Shown: positions 11,801 to 21,816, counted from the stretch's first letter. The stretch: 64,000 nt of DNA from Symbiodinium sp. CCMP2592 (GCA_905221615.1 CAJNDT010005869.1:491733-555732); one strand, 5' to 3'. Notes: generated by a model not told the origin, from the letters alone. A program made the numbers and translations.

Positions 11801-14800
11801 GCCCCCCAAACCCTATTCTAGTTAACCGTCAAGGGCCCCTGCATCAGACCTGAATGCCAAGGTTCTCTTCCGGAGGGCTGTTTTGCCGCGAGTCCTAAAC
11901 TCTAAGCCCTAAACCCCCCAGCCCCCCTGCACCGGACCTGAATGCCAAGGTTCTCTTTCGGAGGGCCTGGTGTGTGGCCGAGCTTGTAAAGGCCGATGAG
12001 GCGAGGCTTCGGCAGCACGCCGCTCGGCCCAGGGACTTCAGGGCTTATAGGGTTTATAGGGTTTATAGGGTTTATAGGGTTTATAGGGTTTATAGGGTTT
12101 ATAGGGTTTAGGGGTTTAGGGGTTTAGGGTTTAGGGCTTGGAGTTTTAAGGGTTTTTAGGGGCTAGGGTGTCAGTGTTTAGGGTTTTAGGGTTCAGGGTG
12201 TGTAGGGTTTAGGAGTCTCAGGTTTAGTGCTCTAGGGTTTAGAGTTTCGGGTGTCGCTTGAAGTGTTCTACAAGAGTGCCGTTTCGGGTTCCTTCATGGG
12301 GTCCTAAGGAGTATAGGGTATAGGGTTTAGGGCTTTCGGGTTTAGGGGTGCGTTTCGAGAGGTCGATTTTGCTACTGTTCATCAGTTTCAGACAATAAGT
12401 GGCCCTATCATGTACAGCCCTAACATTGAGACCCGCATGATGCGTGTCTTCCCAGCGTGTGGATGTTGAGAGACCAATGAAGAGGATCCTTGCAGCTAAG
12501 GCACCCTAGTATTGCAAGGTCGTATCACTTCACGTCTGCGTAGTCTTCTGCCAAAGACGGCTTTGCAAGGTTTGAGAAGTTCCCAGACACAGAGCCTCCG
12601 AAACCTTTAAATTGAGGAAGATACCTTAAAGTATAGTAGGGTCCATACTATGATTTGAGGTTTTTTTGTCCTTAAAAAAAGGGGTCTTGGAGGCTCTGAG
12701 GAAGGAGCGGTGTGGGTCTGCAGCGCCTGTGATCTCGACGGCGCTCAGACGGAACCATTCCTCAGCCTGCACGGTGCTTATATGAAGTAGGGTTTTAATT
12801 ACCTGTTTTGGTGAGTGTAGATAGGGCTTCCTTTCAATATGGGTGAGTGTATATATTGGGTTTTATTATGGGGGTACTAGTAATATAAACCATACACCAT
12901 ATGATTGGGACCTTTGAAGGGCTTCAGAACTCTTAGGTGCTTCAAAGACCCGGCTTTGAATCATTGGACTTTGCGTGATATAGAAATCAGCCATGCCCAT
13001 TATAAGTACTTCTAGCCCAGATTCAGACCCCGACGGCCTTACCTGCTAAGTCCACAGATCCCCCTAGTGTTACGTCCGCTTCAACTTCTGCTTTCAAGAA
13101 CAATCCAAAAAGAACAGTAAGTAGCAGTAGTAATATCAACAATAACATGACTAATTATTACCAACACGAAAAATAACACTAGTAATAATACTAATAGCAG
13201 TAGTGATAATGCTAAGGATTGTAATGCTAATCGTGATTCTGGTGAAACTATCAATACGAGCAATAAGAGTGATACTTCGCTAGGGTTCTGGATCTTGGAG
13301 GTTGCTTGTCGAGACTCACGGGTTAATGTGAGTTGCAGTTCTAGTTCCCGAGACCCTAATCCCTAAACCCTAACAACCCTAGTAACCCTAATAACCCTAA
13401 ACCCTAATAACCCTAATCCATAATCCCTCATAGCAGTAAACCCTAATAACCCTGATAATCCTGAACCCTAAACCCTAGTAACCCGAATCCATAATCCCTA
13501 ATTGCCCTAAGCCCTAAACCCTACAATAATCCTAAACCCTAAACCCTAATAACCCTAATTCTGGTTAGTTCATCGTCCCCTGCTCCCTCAACCGGTACGG
13601 TAGTCTGGATGCCGCGAGGTGAAAAGGCACGAGGGTTAAACAATAACAAAAAAACTTAATTCCTAAGCCCTGATAATCCTAAATCCTCAACCCTGCACCC
13701 TGAACAGTCGTTTATTTGGATCTTTGGGTGCTTGGCTGTTGGAGTGTAGACCGTCGTGGGTTTCCGCTGCTTGAGGGTAAGGTGAAGTTTAGGGGTTTAG
13801 GGTTTAGGCTTCCGACGCTGTAGCATGAGTAGGGTTGGTCCCGCAGGTGCTGTAGGATTCGTAAAAGCTTGATGTTTTGCAAGTTCCTATAAGCACTGAA
13901 ATCGAATCCAAAAGCGGAAAGCGTAACCACACAAACTTAGCCCTGAAACGCAAATCGCCAAACCCCTAAAGTGTTCTTTTGCATGAGCCTCTTTGTAAAC
14001 GCCGAAAAAGTTTCAAACAAGCCAGCCAAAACTCCGAAATGCAGGAAACACTGCCGAAACCCCAAAAGGATGGCACATTAAACCTTAAACTAAGCCGCAT
14101 CATCACGCCTGTTATAAGCGCGGCGCCGCCAAGGTCAAAATGCACTCACGGAAGGCGGTGGAGGACATGGCCAGCAGCTTGCGGAACCTACGGGTAGAGC
14201 CCTCGTCTGAACCACAAAGATCCCTAAAACGTGCACCCTAGACCTTTATTGCCATGTTTAGGGTAAGGACTTGTTGCATCTTGTGGGATTGAGGATAGGG
14301 CCTTTGAGGCAAAAGGGCCTTGAAGCCCAGGTCCTCCACGCCAAACTCCAAGCCCATCGCCCTCTGTATGATCCCTGAACTGTTTGTTCTGCTTTGTTTG
14401 CTGCTTCCCAAAACCCCAACTCCCTAAACCCCGAAACCTAATGACACCCTAAACCCCGAACCCTGAACCCTAAACTCCGAACTCAGAGCCCAAAGCCCTG
14501 AATCCCAACCCCCCAAGCTTTGTCTCTGGCTTTTGGACCCAGGAAAGCATGCAAGCCTCGAGAGCAGAGGATGTGGAGTTCATCTTGGAGACGTTGTTCA
14601 GTGGTATACCTTTTTGACTTTTTTGTGGTTCAGGGTCTATATGGTTTTAGGGGGTTCGGTGTTTCAGTGTTTTTTTCGTGTTGTTGTTGTTTTGTGGTTC
14701 AGGATTTAGGGTGACCTGTTGGCCTTTTGTGAGGTCGGGGTTCGTGGTTCCAGTGGTATACCTTTTGGCCTTTGGCGGGTTGAGAGTTTAGTGGCATGCA

Positions 14801-15950
14801 TTGTGGCCTTTTGTGGGTTTACGGTTTGGGGCTCCAGCTGTATACGTTTTGCCTTTTTGTGGGTGCAGTGTTGAGGGTTTGAGTGTGTGCCTATACCTTT
14901 GAAACAGCATGCCCGAGGAGAGGATTGAAGATACGAGCCTGTTTAACCAGAAGCTGCAGAGCCTCATCTTCGACAAGACAGGTGGGGGGGTGGCCCAGGG
15001 TCTGCTGTAGGGGCCACAAAAAAGAATAGGAAACCATTTAAGGGTTCCATGAAAGGGGTCTATAAGGGTTCTATATGGGATCTATAAGGGTACTATAATG
15101 TAGAGACCTGTATGATTTGAATATGATTCCAGGGTATATTATACTACATTATAAGGAGCCCCCAAAACCTTACTCCAACTGTTAAAGCCCCCACATTAGG
15201 GGGGACCCCCCCAGTACCGTTTAATAGAGCCTTTATGACCCTTCATGGTGGCTGTTCGGCGTATATTAGATGGTAGGTGGGGGCTCAGGGTCACAAAGGG
15301 GGGGTTCATGGTTTCATGGTTCAGGGTCGGGGTCTCCGGGTCTGCAAGGAGATCAGTGGTTCAGGGTCGTGGCTTCAGGGTTTAGGGTTCAGGGTTTAGG
15401 GATTATAGGGTTTATAGGATTTATAGGGTCTAGGGTTTAAGGTATAGGGTTTAGGGTTCAGGGTTTAGGGTTCAGGGTTTGGGCTTTCTAGATTTGTTGA
15501 ACAAAATTTGGGAGTTCCCGTTTCTGGCATCTGAAAACATAGTTAGAGACATATACCAGGTAATTCTCTTAGGAAATGTGTACAGTGTACTGTCCTTGTC
15601 CTGAGCTACCAGCATTTCACCATCGTGAGGGCCGGAACCCCTAAACCTTAACCCTAAACCCGAAACCCTAAACCTTTAACCCGAAACCCTATACCTCAAA
15701 CCCTAGACCCCTACAAATCCTATAAACCCTCTAATCACCAAACCCTGAACCCGTAAGCCCCTAAACCCTAAACCTGAAGCCCGAAACCCAGAGTTCGGCC
15801 TCACTTCCAGGTCTCTTGTCCTGTTGGCGTCGCCTCGATGCAGCTCATCGAATGGAAGAGGTGGGTAGCCTCTTAAAGTGGAGTTTCTTGGTCATGGAGC
15901 CTGTGCAAGCTTTCATTCTATTCGGGTGCCTGTACCATCGCTCTTTTTGA
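2796..15950 (+). CDS. Gene 1: membrane-anchored protein of a conserved protist family (function unknown)
   Basis: Exons recognised: 2796-2860, 4351-4462, 5937-5994, 6738-6796, 7155-7236, 7812-7939, 8117-8189, 8471-8517, an unresolved part between 8518 and 10712, then 10713-10740, 11262-11337, 11950-12018, 14134-14196, 14543-14592, 14908-14981 and 15811-15950 (TGA). Apart from the gap, adjacent phases agree. The first two exons encode long hydrophobic segments, so the N-terminal part is probably in a membrane. The rest is soluble and carries conserved-looking blocks: MPHYQ...TTSDVVRQAII, MVTHSWRNLFRDL, DRVYWICAFAVNQHAGIC, CEMNKFDDMMALLA, QVVAVDA, RRAWCVAELV and ASRAEDVEFIL. I recognise this block order as a family common in dinoflagellates and other protists but know no assigned function. 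Whether the membrane exons belong to the same transcript is inferred from matching phase only. The start codon was not found. Confidence 0.75.
4022..4350 (+). repeat. Tandem ghost acceptors before gene 1 exon at 4351
   Basis: The junction AG|GATCCGCTATGGGCT recurs in imperfect copies near 4026, 4115, 4187, 4234 and 4286, spaced about 45-90 bases, with CCCTAAA-type filler between. Confidence 0.8.
4351..4462 (+). CDS. Gene 1 exon: transmembrane segment
   Basis: The acceptor CGAAG|GATCC opens a frame reading IRYGLYESLPWILSAVLLG and on through TWILSTLG, a clear hydrophobic helix. The donor is GGG|GTTGGG, phase 0. The exon head is repeated several times in the intron just upstream. Confidence 0.65.
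5937..5994 (+). CDS. Gene 1 exon: VKQLSMRGITAQALLSFYK
   Basis: The acceptor CTAAG|GTC and donor AAAA|GTGCC bound an exon reading VKQLSMRGITAQALLSFYK. Joining to the next exon gives FYKSLGGRLMPHYQ, which fits the family pattern. Confidence 0.75.
6738..6796 (+). CDS. Gene 1 exon: MPHYQAGRHTTSDV
   Basis: The acceptor CCGAG|GCC and a GC donor (GTG|GCGACT) enclose LGGRLMPHYQAGRHTTSDV. The GC donor gives the conserved join TTSDV-VRQAIIP with the next exon. Confidence 0.8.
7155..7236 (+). CDS. Gene 1 exon: VRQAIIPQTRAGRC
   Basis: The acceptor CTCAG|GTC starts VRQAIIPQTRAGRCAYATF. A GA donor (GACC|GACTC) leaves one base that completes an Arg codon before MVTHSW in the next exon. Confidence 0.75.
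7564..7674. mobile_element. MITE-like inverted repeat
   Basis: The arm ATGGGTGGTTGCC near 7564 pairs imperfectly with GACAACCACCCACAT near 7660. It lies in a gene 1 intron. Confidence 0.6.
7812..7939 (+). CDS. Gene 1 exon: MVTHSWRNLFRDL
   Basis: The frame reads MVTHSWRNLFRDLVAAVIAD and on to LLEEDVSVLE. The acceptor is CCCAG|GAATGG and the donor is a canonical CTCGAG|GTGAGG. This is the longest internal exon of the gene. Confidence 0.85.
8117..8189 (+). CDS. Gene 1 exon: DRVYWICAFAVNQHAG
   Basis: It encodes ALLQQQGTADRVYWICAFAV, then NQHA. The GC donor (GCTG|GCATCTTG) closely resembles the start of the next exon (AAAG|GCATTTG). An acceptor further upstream is possible because the frame stays open to about 8087. 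Confidence 0.85.
8471..8517 (+). CDS. Gene 1 exon: GICENHDGDRDSVTGQ
   Basis: The acceptor AAAG|GC and GC donor CAG|GCCGGG bound GICENHDGDRDSVTGQ, matching the family block after NQHAGIC. Confidence 0.8.
8694..8735. repeat. Short hairpin AGAGCCTGCAGAAGAAA
   Basis: Arms at 8694-8710 and 8721-8735 (TTTCTTGCAGGCTCT) are complementary except for small mismatches, with a ten-base loop. Wider flanks may also pair. Confidence 0.6.
9712..9810. mobile_element. MITE with perfect 27-bp terminal inverted repeats
   Basis: Arms GGTTGATGATATAAATCC... at 9712-9738 and its exact complement at 9784-9810. The interior is 45 bases and non-coding. The pairing extends one more base on each side. Confidence 0.85.
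9886..10082. mobile_element. Second copy of the 9712 MITE, interrupted by another element
   Basis: The left end GGTTGATGGATGTTAATCC and right end GGATTTCTACCATCAA match the family at 9712. The element is split by an insertion at 9959-10053. Confidence 0.8.
9959..10053. mobile_element. Nested MITE, CTAGGTAGGCC family, TTAA duplication
   Basis: Starts CTAGGTAGGCCTTTGGGAC and ends GGGGCCAACCTAG. It is flanked on both sides by TTAA (9955-9958 and 10054-10057), a target-site duplication. A sibling is at 50677-50775. Confidence 0.88.
10327..10398. repeat. Dispersed repeat: CAGAATACGTGGGCTAA
   Basis: CAGAATACGTGGGCTAAAAG with GGAGGGGCTCAGAAGTCGGC recurs at 29250-29310; a related unit with TTCTTGGCGTTCTTCTGC lies at 47410-47480. 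Probably fragments of another mobile element. Confidence 0.6.
10713..10740 (+). CDS. Gene 1 micro-exon: GQSIGCEMNK
   Basis: Only 28 bases: the acceptor CCACAG|GC and a GC donor (AACAA|GCTCC) bound QSIGCEMNK, whose last codon is completed by the exon at 11262 to give CEMNKFDDMM. Confidence 0.8.
11262..11337 (+). CDS. Gene 1 exon: FDDMMALLARKNPQFSQVVAVDAGF
   Basis: The acceptor CCAAG|G begins FDDMMALLARKNPQFSQVV and the exon ends at AVDAGF. The donor is TTC|GTTCC, phase 0, giving AGF-VLFRRAWC with the next exon. Confidence 0.85.
11690..11966 (+). repeat. Tandem ghost acceptors before gene 1 exon at 11950
   Basis: GACCTGAATGCCAAGGTTCT and the following TTTCGGAGGGC recur at 11745, 11847 and 11935 (the last being the functional one); a partial copy lies at 11591. 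Units also contain the right end of the CCTATTCTAATTATTCAGGCCCC element. Confidence 0.88.
11950..12018 (+). CDS. Gene 1 exon: VLFRRAWCVAELV
   Basis: It encodes VLFRRAWCVAELVKADEARL up to RQH, with a GC donor (CAC|GCCGCT). The junction and exon head are present as diverged extra copies at 11591, 11745 and 11847 in the upstream intron. Confidence 0.85.
12041..12112. repeat. Nine-base tandem repeat GGGTTTATA
   Basis: About seven head-to-tail units just after the donor of the gene 1 exon ending at 12018. Confidence 0.9.
13090..13260. repeat. AAT/AGT triplet tract
   Basis: AATAATA, AGTAGTA and similar triplets inside the large gene 1 intron; frames through it are low complexity. Confidence 0.65.
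13340..13560. repeat. Dense interstitial CCCTAATAA/CCCTAAA block
   Basis: Repeated AACCCTAATAACCCTAA and AACCCTAAACCC units, the densest telomere-like stretch seen, yet irregular and internal. Confidence 0.85.
14134..14196 (+). CDS. Gene 1 exon: VKMHSRKAVEDM
   Basis: The acceptor CCAAG|GTC opens VKMHSRKAVEDMASSLRNLR V. A GA donor (GTA|GAGCCC) gives LRV-ESMQASRAEDV, which fits the family better than read-through. Confidence 0.75.
14543..14592 (+). CDS. Gene 1 exon: ESMQASRAEDVEFILE
   Basis: The acceptor CCCAG|GAA and donor GAGAC|GTTGTT bound ESMQASRAEDVEFILE. Copies of the sequence just after the donor recur through the following intron. Confidence 0.8.
14593..14870 (+). repeat. Donor-side ghost array after gene 1 exon at 14543
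   Basis: The sequence following the donor (CAGTGGTATACCTTTTTG) recurs near 14751, 14790 and 14831 with TGTGGGTT/TGTGGTTCAGG filler. Confidence 0.65.
14908..14981 (+). CDS. Gene 1 exon: MPEERIEDTSLFNQKLQSLIF
   Basis: The acceptor AAACAG|C and donor ACAG|GTGGGG bound a frame reading MPEERIEDTSLFNQKLQ and SLIFDKT. Unusually, the base after the acceptor is C, not G. Confidence 0.85.
15811..15950 (+). CDS. Gene 1 last recognised exon
   Basis: The acceptor TTCCAG|GT opens LLSCWRRLDAAHRMEEVGSL and reads on to TGA at 15948-15950. The residues after about LLKW could be intronic read-through if one more intron exists. Confidence 0.7.
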
Positions 15951-18900
15951 TACCACACTGACCTGCTCGTGTGTGTGTGTGTGTGTTTTGTGCTGTCTTG
16001 CGTAACTGAGGTTTTGCAGACAATGGAAGAGGCATCGTTTGGCAGTTTTGGCACTTGAGGGACTAATTATTTTACGCATCTGCCGGGAATATGGTTCTTA
16101 CGGTTTTGGGGTATCCAGTTTTCAAGCGTCTCATATGATAGGGCCTTCAATTAGGGTCTACGGTGTTTAGGTTGCACGGAGTTTAGAGCTTTGCCCGCGG
16201 CTGCACAGTGTCCGTCTCAAGATGTCTGCGGCTAAGCATCTGCGCACTTGCCAATACCCAGATCTTTCCAAGTGTGTGCTAGCCCCAAACCCGAAACTTT
16301 ACTCTCCTCCGGATTCTTTTGTTTTTGTTTAAAACCCAAGAAAATGTTCAACATATTGTTTTCATTGTCGTTCTAAGGGGGGTTTTGGCAACCCTACGCC
16401 CAAAACCCTAAGCCGTACATAAACCCAAGAGCCGAAACCCAAAACCAAAACCATTGCCAGCCTACCTTGGCCTTAAGCCGGGGTTTCCCGGTGTTACGCG
16501 GAAATGCTTACTACCGTAAAAGCGCAAGTATTTAATTTAACATGCCAGGGAGCAGGGATAAGGGCACTTTCATGTTTGGTTATTTTGGATCCAGCGCGCT
16601 GCTGGAAATCCTAAACCCAACCCGTGGATCCAATAACCTGCTATGCTAAGGGAGTGCTTGGGACTACAGGCAGCCACTAGACCGGACAAGAAGAGGCAGC
16701 CCTCTAAGATCCTTAACTGAAGCGTAGAGGAAGTCACTTTAAATCTATATATAATCCTACCGGTTTCGCTTCATTCCCCCTACGTAGGACATTGGACGAG
16801 TTCAGCATTCAAGCACAGCAAGAGCCCTGAAGGAATTTTCTTGGCAAGAAATCCGGTTTAGGATTTAGGGTTATGGGTTATATTGTCTGCAATTCACGGA
16901 TTCTACAGTTAGCATAAAAAAGTCGCATCGGCTGGGAGAGATCTGAAAAACTCCTCTTCCCTTGTGGGTCTCAGGGAGCCCTGTAGAGAGTGCCTTTTAA
17001 TGCGGCTCCGTTTGTTTCGGCGACCCAGTGTGGATTTTCTGAAAATCCGGAGGGGTTTCTGACAATTCGGAGGGGGGGCAGCACAGGGCACTCCTTAGAA
17101 GGATTCTTCTGCTTGCAAAATCTTATAAACCGACAGAAGTCTAGCATATTAATTATTATGGGTCTATTCAGGGTTTCACCAAGAGTCTAAGAACCTCCAA
17201 GCTCCGTCATTTTCGGAAGCCTCGGAATCACATTGCATACGCTGATGGTGCATGGGCGTTCTCTCTGCGCGCGCTCTCTGCACATGCAGCACTTTGCTTG
17301 CCTGTGGTGATCACCCTGAACCCGAAGCCCCAAACAGGCCTTCTTCTGGAACCCAAAGACTAAAGACTCTGCTCAGGACCCGGGGTTTTACCGGGTTCAG
17401 GGTCCAAGGAATCGGTTTTGGGTATCGGGGGTGGGATACGCAGAGTATACCTTTGGTCGCTAACGGCGAGTAGTTCCGATTATTTTCCTTCGTAAGCATT
17501 GGCCTTAACCTATGCGGTGTCTTCTGACCCTGCAGGTACCCTGTTGCCCTAAACCGTAAAAGGCTTTCGAGACTAGGATTCCCTTGCGAAGTAGGGTTAA
17601 ATAATTAGGACTCCAACTTCGTACCATGCATAATTACCTCATTGACATTTCTTTCGTAGAGATTGGTCTGGGCCTTGGGTTTGTTATGGTGATGAGTTCA
17701 GTTCAGGTTTCGGGTGAGATTGGGCCTTCACCAGGTAAGTCGGCCAGGCTGAATCGGCGAAGCCACATACTCTCACTCTCAAGCATCCAAAGCCGGCAAG
17801 TTTGGGGGTTCCGGGGTATATCTGCGCGAGCTAAGCACACAAACCGCCAAACGCAGGTTGTGGTTTCAGTGAAACCTGGCTCATAAACCTCCATAGGACG
17901 CTTATTTAGAAACCCGTATATATAGCGCCCTGCTAGCACCCTTATAGAACAGCTGTCTCAGGGTGCAAGGCTTTATATAGTAGTCCAGACATGAGTTCAA
18001 GGGTCAGCATGAGCTTGTAGTGTGTTATAAAACAGGGCTTGTAGTGTTCTATAAAACACTCCAAGCTTTGGAATCGGATATAGCTCTCATTTTTGCAAGG
18101 CCTTCTATCAACCCTCGACAGTCCAAGCAAGGGTTGATGGTTACGGCTTGGGCCATTGGGTTTACGGTTCAGGGTTCAGGGTTTGGGGTTTTCAGTAGAG
18201 GACGGGACTACCATGTATTGGTAGTCGTGCTTACCACGTGCAAGTTGATGACGGCCATACCCAGCACTGATTTAGCATGCCGGGCAGTCATTTGCAGCCA
18301 GCCTACCTTGCTTATGGTGCTGGAAGCTCCGTCATTTTTATTATATGGGGGCCTGGATAATTAGCATTGTTTTCCTAGAGCGAGCCGTACAAGAATCTAG
18401 GCCAGCATTCTCATAGACCTTAGTCTAGTGGTGCGGGCCCCTATATTTTTGTTCGCACGGCGCGCAATCTTCTACTTTTGTATCAGCCTGTCGTCAGCCT
18501 TTTACACTGACACCCCTTGTACAGTGGCATTGTCTAGCACCTTGAGGACCAACTTACTTCCCTGAAAACCATGCGCTCAAACTTAGAGGTCGAACCTTTA
18601 GCATTATCAATCCTTCCAAGTCCCAATATAAGTGTACCAAAATCTTTCCCAAGGCCCCCTTCTAGTTTATAGGCCCCTTCGTAAAGCTATATGAAACCTT
18701 ACAGACTCTGCAACATGCTGATAGCCCTACCCTACTTGTTAATTTCTTGCCCGGTGCGGCGTACAAGTTCAACGACGAGGCCTTAGGTGTAAACCCGACC
18801 GAATCATCAGCGCCACCATGCAAGCCTCAAACCCCAAGCACCTAGAACACCCTGTTATATCAGGTGCTCTCGAGTCCCATGTTTTTCATCTGGCAGCTCA

Positions 18901-20960
18901 AAGCCTAGGGCCTAGGGCCTTCCGTAGCCTGAATCCCAAACCCTTCAACCTGAAGCCCAGTACCCCAACATTCATTACCCTGCAGCCCTAAATTCTGAAT
19001 TGTCAACCTCTGGACCTCTACAGTAGAAGCCAGAAAGTTGGAATATCATTATCGTAACCCCTTTAAGGTAAATTATAGGGGATCCTACCATGAAACCATA
19101 TTCCAACTTTCTGGAGTTCCCTCTAAACCTCCAAACCCGAAGCCCAAAGCCCCCCCCCACCCCCGGAACCCAGGCCCTGAGCCCTACCCGTGCTCTCAAA
19201 CCTTACGCGCATCAAAAAGCCTTCAGCCCCATCCTAAGAGCTGAACTACGACGTAGGGGTCTGAACAGCGAGTGATATAGAGGCCTTAGCAGTTACCTAT
19301 ACTATTTTTGGGGGGGTTCCTTGTTATAAAAATAGTATAATGGGCCCTCAAAAGCTTATTGTAATTAGTAAAACCCCGGTATTAATTAGACCTATTGCCT
19401 TACATCCGGGTAGTTCTCCAACGCAGGGCCCCTTTTCGTGCAATGCTTCAATGGAATTGTAGTCATGCTTTTATAGGTTTGTAATCAGCCCGAAACTCCC
19501 AAAACCCTAAGCACCAATAGGGGCCGGCCCAGAAACCCTGTAAAGACCCAGAAAACCCTGTAGGAGCCCTTTTAGAACCCGCGCCACTAGACTAAAGGAA
19601 GGCCCTTTAGTCCACAACTAGCTTACAACATCCAATCTAGGTCTCTCAGTGGGCCCTTTTCGCCTTTTTGTGGTCGTGAGTTCCTTATCAAGTTACCCGA
19701 CACCAACAAGGGAGCTCTTTTAAATTCCTACGTTACGGGGGATCCTAGCCATAAAACCTGTGCAGGCCCTCGCAATATCTGGTGAAAAGTCCCCCGAAAG
19801 GTCCCTCTACCATGAAGCCTCACCGTAAGCCCCAAGAGAGATCCCCTAAACGCTAAACTCAAACCCCAAACCCTAAGCAACTATCCACTTATGGTCCCTA
19901 TTAGATATTAACATAAGCATACTGAACCCTAGAGCCTCAAGCCTGTTTGGTCCTTCAAAGGGCCGGCCAGAGTCGTCAAGCAGTAATCGCAGAGCCGGCA
20001 GCGGCTGTAATTCGACATCACGCCTGCGAAAAAATGGGATGGTGTGTGGTTTTCACAGGGCCTTAAGATATCTTAAGATAGGGTTTTGGGTGTCAGGTTG
20101 AGAGTACAATGGTGCAGTTTTCTGGGGCCTCAAGCGGGTTCGGGGTTGAGAGTTTGATAGGGGAGTTTACAGTGCTTAGGGCTTCTGTTCCGGATTGCAG
20201 GGTGTCACAGTGTTTTTGATTTGTATTGGATTCGTGAAAATCAGGCACTAAACCCTACATCAGAAACCCCAAACCCTAAGTGGGCCGTTATATCGATGAT
20301 CCTGTTCGTTTATCCTGTTAGCGGGTGGGACTGGTGGGATTCAGGTTTAAGGATCTTTTCTCGGGTAGTGTGTCCATGTGGTAACTACCGTTGGGATGTC
20401 TTTCTCCGTGAAGCTCCCAAATCCGAGACTGCATTATCCTGTAGTCCTGTCAGATCAGTGGTGGATTCCTAACAGAGTTGACTAGCAAGCAGTTGTTTAC
20501 GAGCTACATGTTCTATCGGGTTTCATGTGATTGCTTTGTGGATTTGCGCGGTTGGTAGCAGAGTTCTTCTGGAATCCGTAGCAGTGTGCAACCTAGAAGC
20601 TGAAATAGCTGCCACTACGAATAGTATTCCTCAGGGGCCAGCACGCCCCCTGCAGCTGAGCACTCCTCGTTGTACATCCTTACAGCATAAGGGTCTAAAG
20701 CCTCGAGTGGCTATATAGGATCTCTCTTAGGCTTCGGGAGATGGGAGTACGTATCCTGCACGCTAAACCTGAAGCCCCAAGCCTCAAACCCCAAACTGTG
20801 GAAATCTATGGAAATCTACGGGCCCCAGACTTTAGGTGCTGGGCTGTACACCTCGGATTCGAGGCCCTGGGCCACACACATTCACCCGAACACTGCGACC
20901 CACAAACCTCGAAGCCGAGTCCCCACCCTAGACCAACGCCCTTAAACCCTACACGCTGAC
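15951..20960. other. No firm gene; repeats and weak exon-like blocks
   Basis: The stretch holds CCCTAAA/TTTAGGG-type sequence, a TG microsatellite at 15967-15985 and inverted-repeat elements at 19030-19114 and about 19280-19400. Short exon-like blocks near 18748-18785 (frame PGAAYKFNDEAL) and 19970-20030 lack clear junctions. It may be the intergenic space between genes 1 and 2, or hold a gene I could not recognise. Confidence 0.5.
19030..19114. mobile_element. MITE-like element with perfect 17-bp inverted repeats
   Basis: CCAGAAAGTTGGAATAT at 19030-19046 and its exact complement at 19098-19114. The interior is about 50 bases. Confidence 0.8.
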
Positions 20961-20971
20961 CCAACGCCTAG

Positions 20972-20990
20972 ACCGTATCAGTGCCGAGCA
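20972..20990 (+). CDS. Candidate micro-exon RISAEQK
   Basis: It sits where CCCTAAA-sense sequence switches to TTTAGGG-sense. The frame after CCTAG reads RISAEQK and a GT donor follows. Very short, so chance cannot be excluded. Confidence 0.2.
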
Positions 20991-21090
20991 GAAGGTTGTC
21001 GGGTTGTACATGTAGGGTTTAGCGCTTTGAGTCTGGCTTTACAGGTTCAGAACTTTAGAATTTAGGGTTCTACCAGGGTACTTGGTCAAG

Positions 21091-21371
21091 ATGCTCCAGA
21101 ACTTCGAGAGTGACTCCGACTGGGACGAATCGGACCCACGTCAGAAAAGCTTCAGAGAGTGCGGGGAGCTGCGGTTCTACCACAAGAAGCAGCAGCTCAA
21201 CTCCAGCGAAGTGAGCGTCGCGAGGAAGCGGAAGGTCGAGACTGCGAGCTCAAAGCCGCCAGGGAGGACCTCGTCCGGTTCCGTGGTGAAAGCAGAGCCC
21301 GGCAAAGTTCTAGAGAAGAGCGTGGACGTCTCGAGAGCTTGCGACGAGCTTGGCTCACACCGTTAGGGTGA
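21091..21371 (+). CDS. Exon-like block with two competing frames
   Basis: The sequence is GC-rich and codon-like, unlike its surroundings. One frame starts with ATG directly after TCAAG and reads MLQNFESDSDWDESDP (acidic), running to a TAG at 21364. Another, open from about 21159 to a TGA at 21369, is rich in E, R and L with a coiled-coil look (CELKAAREDLVRFRGES). It could be the last exon of an upstream gene or contain the acidic N-terminus of gene 2; ZNG1-type proteins often begin with an acidic stretch. I cannot choose. Confidence 0.4.
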
Positions 21372-21476
21372 ATGCGCCCGCATCAAAAGGCGCAAGGCGA
21401 TGCTTGAGTGAGCGAGCTTTTCGTGAAGGCTCGATCTTCGGAGATCTGCCAGGGCCTTTTGTCATCGCCCAGATCT

Positions 21477-21604
21477 CGGGGTTGGGGGACTCAGTAAGTG
21501 GGTAATAAGTAGAGTTGTAAGTGCCCACAAAGGAATCCTAACTGGGGTTACGTTATCCATAATTCCATAAACCAACTACTTGCTCTGTCCCCCGACCCTC
21601 CAAG
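21477..21604. mobile_element. Small inverted-repeat (MITE-like) element, GGGGGACTCAGTAAGT family
   Basis: The left end GGGGGACTCAGTAAGT and right end ACAGAGTCCCCCGACCCTCC-like sequence (here GTCCCCCGACCCTCCAAG) are roughly complementary. A sibling lies at 29801-29938. There is no coding capacity. Confidence 0.65.
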
Positions 21605-21816
21605 TAGGGCCTCATCCCTGCTCCCTGAGCCAAAGCACACTGCTGTAAACCCTGAATCCCGAACCCACATTCCGATCAACATGACCAAACGCACGTTCAA
21701 TTTGTATATACATAATTTTAGACCATGTTCTGTATCAGAATGTTAATGTTTTATCGAATTATGCTATAGATATAACAGCGAATCTCGCAGCCCTAAACTG
21801 GGCGTTCGCCTTGGAG

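Larger units (their letters stand above)
12019..14133 (+). other. Large intron of gene 1
   Basis: It begins with a run of nine-base GGGTTTATA units, continues with TTTAGGG-sense sequence, passes an ATT/AAT triplet tract at 13090-13260 and ends in CCCTAAA/CCCTAATAA-sense sequence. I see no convincing exon inside; one weak block lies near 12700-12780. Confidence 0.6.
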
